A stretch of 64,000 nt of DNA from Mangifera indica (Eukaryota > Streptophyta > Magnoliopsida > Sapindales > Anacardiaceae), in the NCBI RefSeq assembly GCF_011075055.1, contig NC_058140.1, forward strand, positions 14,382,668-14,446,667, given 5' to 3'. The translations under genes and the position numbers were made by a program. The notes below the pieces were generated by a model. The model did not search any database. It saw only the letters and a program-made list of their open reading frames with translations, and was not told the DNA's origin. This document shows positions 25,600 through 37,835 of the stretch, piece after piece. Numbering within the stretch: position 1 is the stretch's first letter; each line of letters begins with the position of its first letter.

Positions 25600-26800
25600 C
25601 TCGCTAGGAGCATCTTCAGTGATGTCATGTAATAAGAGGCACAGAGGGATGGATAGTATTATCCTGTGGAATGAGTTCCCCTACATTTAGGAGACTCGGG
25701 AAAAGAGGGGGAGGAGCGAAGGACTTTTAACTAACAAGTGGGTTCTTTTGTAGGTTTTCACAAGGGTCATATGCCTCCTTATGTGTGCAATGGAAACTGA
25801 CAGAAAGTTCGCAGGCCTGGTCCTGCTGCCTCCAAACGTGGAGATTCCAAGCTCTCTGGCAAAGGTTCTTTGCTTCTGTGTCCTCTTGCTGCTGTTCTTT
25901 CTGGGGTGCTGGATTGCTGAGATGATGGTGCTGCTCTCTGCTGAGATGCTGCCTTCCATTTTTCTCTGGGCTGCTGCTCCTACAACCTGTTTGGAAGATT
26001 CTGCTTTCTGGGAAACTGCTCTTCTCAATGCTGCTATTCCAGTTTACCAAGCCTGGTTTTCGTTTCCCGCTCGCATGGGAATTTTTTCAGCCTTGTCCAG
26101 TCTTCCCCCAGGCTCCTGGTGCCTGTGCTGTGCTGTTGGACTTCCAGGTTGCAGATCATTTTGTTTGCTGAGCTGCTGACTCTCCACTCCTCCTGTGAGC
26201 CATGCTACTGCATCTCCAGATTTCCCTGCTGCTGTCTGTCCTCCCTCCTTTTTATGACTTCCAATGCTGGCTCCCCTTGCTTGGTGTCTGACCCTTTCTT
26301 GCCTAGAAAAATCTGCTGCTTGGTCCTGTCCTATTTGTGAACTTGCTGCTTTGGCTCAACGTCAAGCTCGCATGTCTCCAATTAATGAAAATTTTGTTAT
26401 GCTGGTCTCCTTCTCTCCTCGCCTGGTGTGGCATCGTATTGCATAGCTCCTGCTCCCTTTGCATCTCTGCTATCCTCAGCAGTCTGCATGGCAATTCTGC
26501 CTGGAGTTTAAGCATGGGTTTCTGCAGTATGTTCTCTCCCCAGGTGTGGTGCTGTAAGGAATTCTTTCCTCCTTTCCTTGCTTGCTGCAGCAACTTCAAG
26601 CTCTTCAAGTCTGGCCTTGCCTGGAATTTTCTTCAACACTATGCAGAAACCTCTTGGCCTGTTCTGCTTTTTTACTCCAGTTCTTCATTAGATCCAAGTC
26701 CAGGCGAATGAATGGTGCCAGGAGAGATGGCTGGGAAGGAGAGAGAGCACCGGAGAGGTAAAGATATCGTAGGGAGAGAACCAGATAAGCCACCGTACGT
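25600..26800 (-). other. Unidentified GC-richer block with decayed coding-like sequence
   Basis: About 1.2 kb stands out from its AT-rich surroundings. The minus strand is purine-rich, with many CAG/GCA words. Open frames occur in several phases (26605-26793, 26303-26608, 25687-26050), but none continues through the block and no splice model joins them. Minus-strand peptides such as WSKKAEQAKRFLHSVEEN and LEELEVAAASKEGRKEF look protein-like but are broken by stops. I do not recognise the product. Possibilities are a decayed gene, the internal part of a non-autonomous retroelement, or a non-coding transcript. No LTRs, primer-binding site or target duplication were found. Confidence 0.35.
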
Positions 26801-27538
26801 CAAAAAATTCATTGAAAAATTGAATTTGAGAGAGAATAGGTAACTTTTTAAAACTTAACCTTAAAAAAATTATTAATTTTTAAGATTTAAAGAAAAAATA
26901 AAGTAAAATTTTATAACAAATGAATTTGATTAATTTTAACCAGAGTAAAAAAAAAAAAAACAAACTCTGTAGCCTATTGTGGAACTTAAGCACCGCGTAC
27001 AAAGTTTAATTTTCAAATCTTAGAATACTTTTGATTTATATTTAGTTTTATTTTGGACTAAATAACGTCATTGGCTTTGCGCATCATCCTAAACTAATCC
27101 GAAGGAAGGTAGTATCTCTAAATTTTTCCTACTCAGTTTAAATTAATTATTAAAAATAAGCATTAATATACATGTATAGAATAAAATATACAAAGACGTT
27201 TTTACCCCAATTAAATTTAGATATTTAATCTGATTACCAATCGGAGCTCGGGTGCCCAACCCAGTTGACATCATAAACCCAACCCCCAACTGCCAAGGCA
27301 TCAATCCGCTCCTACGAAAAAAAAAAAAATTAAAAAAAAATCATTCAAATTAATTTGTAAACGAAGCCAGAGCAACACTTGCCATTTGATATCTGAACGG
27401 ATCTCCCTTTCAGTCATTCTCTTAAAGCTTCAGCTTAAACCCTATATAAATTGAAATTCCGAATAAATGCACCCTGTTAATCTCTAACAATATCGAATCT
27501 TCACTAACTGATTTTGTGTCCGTTCGGTTTTCGGTGCA
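26801..27538. other. Intergenic DNA and ZFPL1 promoter/leader
   Basis: AT-rich with poly-A runs near 26947 and 27317. The last 150 bases before 27539 should include the ZFPL1 leader. A TATA-like CTATATAAATT at 27441-27451 lies about 90-100 bases before the ATG. Confidence 0.4.
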
Positions 27539-30500
27539 ATGGTGGTCTGCAAATGCCGAAAGGTTATTTCTTTCTCTCTTCTGTTACTAATTATTTGATT
27601 CAACTCTCTGAAATTATTATTGAACTTGAGTTTGATATTTTCTTACACTAGAATGATTTAATTCGCGTTGAAATTCAAAGTTTATTAGTGGAGGTTTTAG
27701 ATCTAATTTGATTCACTGTTTTGTTTGTTTCTGATGGAGTCGGATCGTTCATAATTCAAATTGTAGCTGTTCTTATTATTCTAGATTGATTCATTATAAG
27801 GAAAAAGAGAACAGACTTCATTTTTTTAGCTTACAGATTGCTAATCTGTTTTATGTCTTGGAGAATTGTTTATGTGTTTTTTTTTTTTTTTTTTGTGTTT
27901 CAGGCTACAAAGTTATATTGTTTCGTGCACAAGGTTCCGGTTTGTGGAGAATGCATTTGCTTTTTTGAGCACCAATTATGTGTAGTAAGTACAGTGAATA
28001 CTGAATTCTAAGGTTTCTATATTTCGTGATAATTTAGATGTTGGCTATTTGGCCTTGATTGACTGGATCTTGTTCTTTTTGGAGTTCATTAAGGTTATGA
28101 TTATGCATCCATGCTATGCCATTACTGGTTTCTATAGATATTTATATTTGATTATTTGTAGAGCTGATTTTGGTATCTGCAATTGGAGCATAGATCAGAT
28201 TTATTTTGTAAATCTAGAAAGAGAAAGTAATGGAAGTTATTAAGATTTATACGAAGAATGTTATCACATAGATGCATCATGAAATGGATTCCAATGTTGG
28301 ATAAGGGCTAGGTCTATGATACAAACAATATTTTTGTTTTCAGACATTTATCAGCCTCAAATCACGTTTGGCTGATTATAGTTAGATACCATAAACTTTC
28401 TACCTGGAGCTACAGAGTCTACAGGCCAGTTTAGATTGTTTACTCCCTCCCCTCCCTTTTTTAAGTATTTTTCTTTTCTATAATTATAGACTATATTTTC
28501 CTTCAATTATAAAGATTTTGAAGGTATCTTGCCTCAGTTATCTGTTTTCGACTGAGTTATTGGCATTCTAGATCTTTGAACCTTGTTACTTGCATTCTTT
28601 TTCTTCTAACCTTTGGCAGGGATTGTCTGGAATAGTAAATTGTTACTTCCTTTAGGATGTATGTTTGAATGAATGCCTTGATTATGGATTCTCTTGGAAA
28701 TTTTGTATGCAATCTCTGTGTATTTGCATCGGCTACATTTGTTAGGAATTCAGTATTATTTTTTTTTGGCTTGTAGGGCATAAAAGTTTTCCTGCACTTT
28801 CTGCTGTATTTATTTTATTTTTTCCACATTTGTAGATTCGTACTTACTCAGAATGGGTAATAGATGGAGAGTATGATTGGCCTCAAAAGTGTTGTCATTG
28901 CCAAGCAGTGCTTGAAGAGGGGACCAGCTCTCAAACTACCCGATTGGGTTGCTTGCGTATGTGATTTTTCAGATATCACTAATTCCTCATGCAAATTTTT
29001 GTTTTGAGATTGCATGATGAACCCATCTGTTGAACATAAAGTCAACTATTTTTGCTTATTATAGATGTTATACACACAAGTTGTTTGGCTTCACATATCA
29101 AAAGCTTCCCTCCGCACACTGCACCGGCTGGATATGTGTGTCCATCATGTGCTACTTCTGTAAGTCTTATATTACTTGAACTATCATCTTGTTATATCCT
29201 TTTTTTCTTTTCTTCACTGCTATATATGTCAGTTGTTCATATAGAGCAGTATTTCAGGTGATATACAAACACTTTTAAGCATGCTCTTGTACTATTTTGA
29301 AAGGTAATTTTAGATGTCATTGCAATAAGTGGTTGATGGAAACCCACAAAAAAAAAAAAAAAAAAAATCACTATGATGAATTCTTGAATATGCATATAAA
29401 GGGAACATTGCCAGAGTCTTGAATCATGATATAAAATAATAACCTTAAAAAATTTTCTTTACCATGTAAGACGATGCTTTTGAGTGTGGTTTAGAGCACG
29501 GTACTTTTTTATGCTTAATAATTCTTGTCTGCTTCTTTAAGCTTTTAGATTAAGTGGTCAGTCAACATATCAGTAGAGCTAGGTTTACTAAGTGGTCCAG
29601 TGTTTAAATATCCTCATTTTGTTACTTGAATCTTAAGAAGTTTTGTTTCTGTTTAGTGTAAGTTGTGGTTGTGGGTGTGTTTGGTCCACATGCAAAAACA
29701 TGTGAGGGGACACAAGAAGAGTTTAAATACATTTTTTAGGATCTTACTGACTAGCTTAAGCTTTTAAATCAAGTGGTTACTTGACATATTTGCATATAAT
29801 AAGCAAAATCTTCTTCATGCTTGAGAGTGGGATTGTTTTGACTTGTATGAAGGCTGGCTTGATCTGAACAACTAATAACTTACGTTGGTTTTCTTGCTTC
29901 ATTATTCTTTGTTTGCTCTTCACCAAGCAAACTTGAGAAATTTTGCAACCTCTTATACTTTCGGATGAAATCAAATCTTGTACATATCTGTAGTTGTGTA
30001 CACGTTCCAAGCTTGATTAATGCCATGGATCTGATCAGAGTTTAGTCCATTTTGAGGATGTGATCATGTGAGAGTTTAGCACATGAAAACATGTTGGATT
30101 GATGATTCCTATATCAGTGGGGTTGTTGTAGGGCTTTTCTTGATTTGACTAGAATTGTCAATTACTTCATGGTCTTTGTGTTGATTCCATTTCTCAGTTT
30201 TTTGATATAGATGTGTTATCAACATGTCAAATCAAGAGCCTCATCATATAGACTTGAGACATGAAATCAGGAGAGAATAAAAATCAAGGAATTGAATTTT
30301 GTGACATGAAATGTTTGAAGGGTGTGGAAGTATCCAAGTTTCTAACATATTTGGAGTGCTATATTAATGAGTGGTTAATTTTGATAATTAAACATTTCAT
30401 ATACAATGCATATGTTTGTAGTTATAAAAATCTTGGCAAAAGAGCTGTAAACTGTTTAAATACCTTAAAGATTCTGTGGAATTGGTTTGGGCTTATTGGA

Positions 30501-32752
30501 AAACCTCAATATGTGTATGGTGCGGAGATTTTATTGGATGTAATAAGTTGCCTAATAGCGTGCAATAACCATTGGGCCAACTTCGGCATGTTACCAGTAA
30601 ACTATGCAATCATGACCTCCTGACATTTTTGCTTGACAGATCTACATACTCTATTTTTCCTGTTTGGTTGTTGGTTAAAATTTTCTTTTGGCTGAGCATA
30701 TTTCCTGGAATAGTTCATTTACAGTTGGTGTTCTCATTTTTGCAGATATGGCCTCCTAAGAGTGTTAAAGATTCAGGATCCCGTCTTCATTCACTGTTGA
30801 AGGAAGCAATTATGCAGGTGAGATTCATGCTTCACTCTAAGTTTGTTGTAATTAAATCTTCAGTCCTAGGAGAATCTGGTTATTGATATCTAGTACTTTA
30901 AATATGTAAAACTTGTTAAAAAAGGCTGAAGATTTTTTTTATAATTATGACATACTCATTCTGCATTTTCAACAGTTGATATAGATGTCCTACTTTTTGC
31001 AGTTATCCTTGAGTTGGTGCTTTCACCATAGGTATATTTGATTGTCAGATGGGTTGCATTTCAATTTAATAAGATGGGGTGAAACGTGTGCATCTTTGTA
31101 ACTAAATTGTGTAGTGGATCTAATATCTAGGGACTGTTTTTTATTCGCTTTTTTTTTTGGCGATTGTGATCTAGAAGGGCTTCATTTCATTGAGACCCTA
31201 AATAACTCTTGCCTAACATTTTGCAGACTGGACTGGAAAAAAATTTGTTCGGAAATCATCCAGTTTCTCTGACAGTGACGGAGTCCTGCAGTCCTCCCCC
31301 TGCATTTGCGTCTGATCCAATAATTTCTTCTTCTAATGTGAGCTCATCATCCTCTGTTGCAAAAAATGGAATAAACTTAACTGAAGGATACATGGCGCCA
31401 ACTTCTGTGGCAGAAATTATGGAGATTGAGAGTCCTAACTCAACAGGGAGTTTTATCAAAAGTTCTAGTCCTCCTGCTGTAAGGATTTTGTAGTTAATTA
31501 TTTATTCTTAAATTAGATGTTTGTGTCATTTTGTATGTTTTTATGAAAGAGTCCTTTTGCCTGTATGCTTGTTTAATTTGTTATCTTAATTTTTCTTTTG
31601 AAATTGCTCTTTATCACAGCCGGGGGCTACAACACGGAAGGGTGGAGCCTATGTTGAGCGACAGAACTCTGAAATTTTGTATTTTGCAGATGATGAAGAT
31701 GGGAATCGTAAGAAGTATTCACGAAGGGGTAAGTTGAACAAGTTGTTCAGCCAGCAACTGAACTGTTCTGAGCTATTTGTTATATGAATACCTGATGCTA
31801 CCGATTTTCTTCCAGTTGAGTTTTAACATGTAGCAATGCCAAATGGGTGGAATACTGGTCTTGTTTACTAGACCAATATGTGTTTTTGTTCAATGCATGC
31901 TCTGTCAATTTTTCTAGCTTCTGTCCTTGAATTTGATAGTTGACTTAAAAGTAAAGCTGATTACAGTGAGCCATTATAGGTCCCCTCCGTCATAAGTTTC
32001 TCAGAGCATTACTGCCTTTCTGGTCAAGTGCATTACCAACTTTACCAGTGACTGCTCCTCTACGTAAAGATGCATCGAATGCAGATGATGTTCCGGAAGG
32101 TCGTTTGCGGCATCAAAGACCCTCAAGGACAGATCCACGGAAAATCCTTCTCTTAATAGCAATCATGTATGTCTGCCTCTCATAATCTGTATTGTATGTG
32201 TGCTTGTGATGTTTGTGTATCTACATTTTCATGCATATCTGCTGAAGCTTGTGTGTGTTTTGCCATCTATATGTTCTTTTATCCTGGATCTGTTACAACA
32301 ATAAAAAGGAAGTGGAAAAACAGCAGAAAGAAAGAAAGGGATAAAAGTTGATGGGTTTGCAGAGGATGATGGATCAATTTTCTCAACTATTTGTTCCTCT
32401 AGAGTTTAAGGAGTTGCTAAAATACCAAAAGTCCAATTTTTTGGCCTCATTTTGTCCCCTAAATCCCGTTAATCCAAGGGCTGTACTGGGCATTATAGGA
32501 TGACCCTGAGAGTTGATACATTAGTTCTTTGAACAATGATGTCATTAGAGATGTTGACATATCTGGTTATTTATTGACCCAACGAGCGAATAGGGATTTT
32601 TCATTGGAGAAATATATCACACAAATATTATTTTCCTTAATTCAGTCTCTGTTATGGTGTACAGGGCATGCATGGCTACAATGGGGATTCTATATTACAG
32701 ACTTGCGCAACGTGCACTAGGGGAAGGGCGGCCTGATGATGAGCAGCAGTGA
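27539..32752 (+). CDS. ZFPL1: ZFPL1-type Golgi zinc-finger membrane protein
   Basis: Nine exons: 27539-27562, 27904-27984, 28836-28956, 29065-29159, 30746-30817, 31227-31478, 31620-31728, 31980-32166 and 32665-32752. They join in frame to 342 residues. An N-terminal B-box-like finger (C4, C6, C14, H17, C22, C25, H31, C34) is followed by a RING-like finger (C54, C57, C74, H76, H79, C82, C101, C104) with the family signature PPHTAPAGYVCPSC. A Ser-rich linker is followed by an acidic-basic stretch (ADDEDGNRKKYSRRG) and one C-terminal membrane span (about 307-325). This order matches ZFPL1, an integral cis-Golgi protein in animals; the plant role is inferred. Its 3' end from intron 7 onward was copied in tandem to 40.8-42.8 kb. 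Confidence 0.92.
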
Positions 32753-33352
32753 TTATAATTTAAGGTTGCAGTGATTATACAAAGACTATCTACCGGTTAT
32801 TGATGGTGCTGCTGTTTTCCTTCCTTCGGCTCCCTTATGTTTAACCTGTGGCTGATTTTGTATGAAACACAAATAGTAGGAGAGATTTTTTTTTTTCTAA
32901 ATGCAGATGACAGACTGTTGCATAAGCGTTTCCTGGATCTGTCTTTTATTTGTCCCTTTGTTACCTGTTTTGGAATGAAATGGTTGAATCAGGTTTAAGG
33001 CAAAATGTTTTGTTGAAAATGGATTTGTTTTGTAATCATCTTTCTCTATTTAGTTAATAAGTTATTCGAAATTTAAAACTAGAACTATGTGACCACTTAA
33101 TTAATTTGTATTTCTACAGTAATTTCATATCATAAAAGACCAAGAACCTGAGATATATAAGTATATAAAATCACCCTACTAATAAATATGTTTTTTCGAT
33201 ATAAGTAATTTCTCAATAATGTAGAGGACAGCCATGCTTCCATAAATATATATATTTGACTTCATAAGCTAATTAGGGCATGTTTAGTCTAAAAGGACAA
33301 TAATAATAAAAGTAATGACAAAAAAGAATTATTTAAGCAAAATATATTTTCA

Positions 33353-34021
33353 AGTGGCACTGAAAGCCATGATTTAGGTGTTTTGATTTAGGTCAAATGA
33401 CTTATTCTCACCTAAAATATGTTGTTTTCTCTTATTAATTTTGAAAATTTCATTTACCCACTTATGACTATCTAAATTTAAGGATAAAATCATTATTTTA
33501 TATTTTTTATTAAAAATAAACGTAATTTTGATTTCATTTTTCTCCGTTAAACCTTAAAAATTAGTAATTTTTTCTAAAGCCAAATTTTAAAAAACTGCAT
33601 TTTCCCCCTAGAGTTTTCAAACTTTCACTTCCAATTTTTCAGGTGACAACCGGTGATCTTTAAGAATCGTTTTTTCCTCTTCGACGCTTCTCCTTCCAAC
33701 AGTGCTCCTTCCGACGCCATGAGACGTCGTCATCGACGAAGACGACTTGTCTTTGTCAAAGACGAAGATGCATCTTCGTCTCTAATGAAGACAAATCGTC
33801 TTCATCCAAAGACGAAGATGAATCGTCTTCGCCCAGAGATGAAGACTTTTTGTCGAGAAAGAGTTTTCATTGAAGAAGAAGTCTCACAATGCCTGAAGAA
33901 GCATGACTGAAAGGAGGACGCGTTGGAGAGGAAGAGACGGTGCCTAGAGAATGTTGATTGTCATCGAAAAAATTGGATCTAAAAGTTTGGAAACCCTAGG
34001 TGGGGGTATTCTTTTAGTCTT
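33353..34021. mobile_element. Insertion present only in the left duplicate; related to the Mutator-type MITE family
   Basis: The right copy reads straight through this site (ATTTTCAACTTTGAATCG near 45320), giving an empty site. The insertion carries TCAAATGACTTATTCTCACC near its left end and CACCTAGGG read inverted at its right end, like the MITE at 11542-12188. It has the same GACGAAGA-rich centre, including a perfect 22-bp palindrome at 33760-33781. I could not define an exact target duplication. The 85-codon open frame at 33653-33910 is part of this repeat and not a gene. Confidence 0.6.
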
Positions 34022-36350
34022 TCTTTGAATCGAAAGCCAACAACTTACATAAAATAAACAAGAAGTTTTTTAATTATGAAATATAAATAATTTCCATGTG
34101 AAACACCATTCTTTTCAGACCAACAGGCAAGCCTTATATCGTTGAAATCGTACAAATTAACTTTGAAAAAAAAAAAAAAAAGAATAGTCTTACTTTGTAT
34201 CGAAAGGCTAACAACCCATATAAAATAAAATAAACAACAAGAATTTTATGAAATAGAAATAATTTCCAAGTGAAACACCATTCTTTCCATACAAAAGCAA
34301 GCAGGCCTTATAAAAGAAATACAAATACATTAATCCCCATAATTATTTTAAATTTCGAAACCACGTGGCGTTATACAGGACCATGTTCATGTTTCCTGAT
34401 GCCTCGAACACCAAAGCTCCTCACATTAAGCCCTAATTTAAACATAGAGAAAGAGAATGAACGTAAACAAATGAAACCAAGGACATTATTATGAATTCAT
34501 CATGATAACACAAACCCTTTTGAGTTTGTTTAACGGGAAAGGCTCTACCCAAAACAGAAAATAAATAAATAAATAAAAGCTTCAATTATAGAAACCCTAA
34601 TGAGTCGTGCGAGCAGCTGGCCATAAATGAATCTATAAGCACAAATAGGAAATGTGGTACGTGCGGAAATAAATCCCATTTTATGAAGGTTTTCCAATAT
34701 TGTTGTCATAGTAAGATTTTATTCCATTCCATACGAGTTGTTTTATGCAGATACTCATTATACTTTTAATACCAACCAACAAGAGATCGCCTGGAAGCCC
34801 GATGAATAAAATAATAATAATAATAATAATAAAATTTAGATTAATATAATTATCCTGTTAATTAGAAGTACGATTGATAGATATATATCTTCGTAGCAAA
34901 AATAGTGTAATTCTGGTTTCTGAATTAAGTAAAAATTTATAAAAAGATTTGAATGTATAAATTTATTTACAATATTTTAATGTGTTTTAAGGGGTAGAGG
35001 AAAGACATTGGTGTTAGATGGTTAAATTTAAGGACTTATGTTTGTTTATATTAAATATAAGAATGATAAGAAAATATATAAAAAATAATAATAAATTTTG
35101 TAATAAATTTGACACATAAATAGGGTTTAGTGAATAGAAAGTAGAGAATTGTAAAGTGGTAGATATTGTTGTTTTATATTTACTAAATTTAGTAAATGAT
35201 TGGATTAATAAATTTGCAATGATTAGAAGTTATTTAAAATTAATTGTATTTTAGGGATTTAAATGGCAAGGGAAGGGAACCACTCTCTCTCCTCTTCCTC
35301 TTTCCTGCTACCAACCTGAAAAAATTAGATTATTTTCAGATCCTCTTCAATTATTATTTCTCATCAATTTATTTTTAAATTACCAGCCAAACTTTATAAT
35401 TATAAAAATTAAAATAAAGAAAAGCCTACATCATTTTCTGCCACACAACAAATCAAATGTGCCAAAATTATCTTGTGATCTTTGCTTTAGTTGATAATTG
35501 GATTCTGGTAAAATATTTTAGCATACAAGTTATAGAATAATTGAAACTAAAAGATTTAGAGGTTCTGACAAAACTAAGGTACCATCGTTGTTGCAGAATC
35601 AACTCTGAATGCAAGAAAGAGTAGTTCTTTGTTTATAAATTCTTATTCAAACTATTGTGTTCTAACATGCAAGAAAGTTACATGAATTTGTGTACGTAGT
35701 ATTTTTCTATTATAAATTGGCCAGTGATTCATAACTATTGCATGAACTTGGAGATTAGGGTTACAATAAGCTTAGAAAGATACATAGAAATCAGGTTTCC
35801 CCGTCCAATGGAAAATTTGATTAGCATTTTTAACAGACATGGATTCAGATTTGTGAAGTCTGAAGAAAGAAGGAGACAAGCATCTCATCTCCACGATCTG
35901 GCTGTACTTTTGTTAACATAAAATTTTCATTTTCATACTGTTTAAACGTAGTTCTTTATGTTGAATTTATTTTACTAAAAACAACCGCACGTTCTCAAGA
36001 TTGGCAGGTGTGATTCTCTTCCTCCCAAATCTCTCTTTCAACGCCTTCATGTTTTATCCTAACTAGTCACAGTTATACTCAGCTTGAATCTCAATATATT
36101 TTTCGTTTTTGACTTTTGGTTAAGCCTCCAGGACGTAATTTGAGGCCACTCAAAAGGCTTCCTATTTTAATTGTATTATTGGGTGAACTTGGTCTCCCTC
36201 TCTGAGTTGTACATTGGCCCCATTATAAATTATGAGAATTAGTTACAGGGTATTGGACTTTTTGTGTTCTAATAATTGATAAATATGAAAAGAGATACTG
36301 TTACACAAATAAATTCAATGCTTTTGCGGACATTCTTCTGATTTGTTGGG

Positions 36351-36359
36351 TATAAATAT
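36351..36359 (+). promoter_or_regulatory. TATA box of bHLH copy 1
   Basis: TATAAATAT lies 113 bases before the ATG at 36464, and the same motif is conserved at 54784-54792 before copy 2. Just upstream, copy 1 carries about 17 bases (around 36305-36321) that copy 2 lacks. Confidence 0.7.
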
Positions 36360-36463
36360 GTCTCACAACCCAGTTTCCCATTCAAACAATCTTCCGAATT
36401 TGAGAGCTTGTTTCTCTTCCTAGCTAACACACTTTAAAACATTATCTCTAAAGGAAAAATGAT

Positions 36464-37835
36464 ATGGAGCCTTTGGGAGCTAATGCCGAGGGAGAGTGGG
36501 GATCTCTAAGTGGAATGTACACCAATGAGGAGGCTGATTTCATGGCCCAATTGCTTGGAAATTGTCAGTTCCCGAATGATTTAGATGGCAGCACAAACTT
36601 CAGAAACGCCTCATTGCTTTGGCCTGGCAATTATGAGTCATCAATGAACTTGTCAGGTTTTAGTGAAGGTTCGTATTATTCTCTGGATGTTGGTGATAAT
36701 AATACTAGTTCATATAGTCATAGTGATGGTAGTAGTATTCTTTTCCCAAGTTCTTCCAGCCAGGAAAGCTACTATTTGAGTGATTCACAGCCAATTTTTG
36801 TCACTCAAAACTCTAGCTTTGGGTGTATGGATTTTTGTTTGGGGGATGCAAATCACACCACCTCTTACCTTATTGAAGGTGATGAGTGTTTGAAGCAAGA
36901 GATGAGCCATGGCAATAAGGAAAATCGATCCAAAAATGAATCTGAGATGCAACTAATAGAGCCAGTTCCTGAAGAAAAAACCATCAACAACCCATCTGAG
37001 AACTCTAAGAAAAGATCTAGAAGCACGACTGATGTGAGTAGAATATGAAACTTTTATTAGCAATTCGTTAACATTTTTTTTTTATTTGGTTGTGCTTGAA
37101 GTTTTTACTGATTATTTTTTTAACAATGTAGGCTCAAAAGAACAAGAAGGTTTCCAGGCCGAGAAAAAACCAGAAGACTGTTCCACCGACTAACAATGAG
37201 CAGGAAGATAATAATAATGGTGCTCTTAACAGGCAGACCTCAAGCAGCTGCTGCTCGGATGATGATTCTAATGCCTCTCAGGAACTATATGGTGGAGAGA
37301 CTTCAAGTTTGAGTTCAAAAGGGAAGGCAGCTGTCAATCTCAATGGCAAAACAAGAGCCAGTAGGGCCTCGGCAACTGATCCTCAAAGCCTGTATTCAAG
37401 GGTAAAAATCTAACAACTGTATCACTCAAAATTTTGTTGTTGATGCCAATAAGTAAAAAGTTGAATAATTAACATTTTGCCTTTTTATCTTGCAGAAAAG
37501 AAGAGCAAGAGTCAATGAGAGGCTGAGGATTTTACAGAATCTTGTGCCTAATGGAACAAAGTTTGACATTAGCACAATGCTTGAAGAAGCTGTCCAGTAT
37601 GTGAAGTTTTTACAACTCCAAATTAAGGTAAGGTCAACTGCAAAATTAAGAAGATTATGTTTTGCTGTGATTCATTTGAACCTTAAAATAACATAGATGA
37701 ATTGATCTAATTCTTGTGCTTTTTGGGTTTTGATTTTTGCAGCTCTTAAGCTCTGATGATCTACGGATGTATGCTCCCATTGCTTACAATGGAATGAAAA
37801 TTGGACTTGATCTCAAAGTCACTGCGCCTAGGTGA
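36464..37835 (+). CDS. RSL-type (class II RHD6-like) bHLH transcription factor, left copy, with altered conserved residues
   Basis: Four exons: 36464-37033, 37132-37401, 37496-37627 and 37743-37835, giving 354 residues. The bHLH begins with TDPQSLYSR at the end of exon 2 and fills exon 3 (281-324). The C-terminus [15 protein letters not shown] is the RSL2/RSL4/bHLH84-85 signature. These nuclear factors drive root-hair growth in Arabidopsis. Compared with its duplicate and the family pattern I recall, this copy has S279 for Ala, A284 for Glu, V286 for Ile, F303 for Val (in NGTKVDIS) and R332 for Trp (in DDLWMYAP). The frame and all splice sites are intact. An out-of-frame ATG sits five bases before the start. 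Either an active divergent paralogue or a gene under relaxed constraint. Confidence 0.92.

Noticed and set aside
33653..33910. 85-codon Arg/Lys-rich open frame
   Set aside because: Produced by GACGAAGA repeats inside the left-copy insertion.
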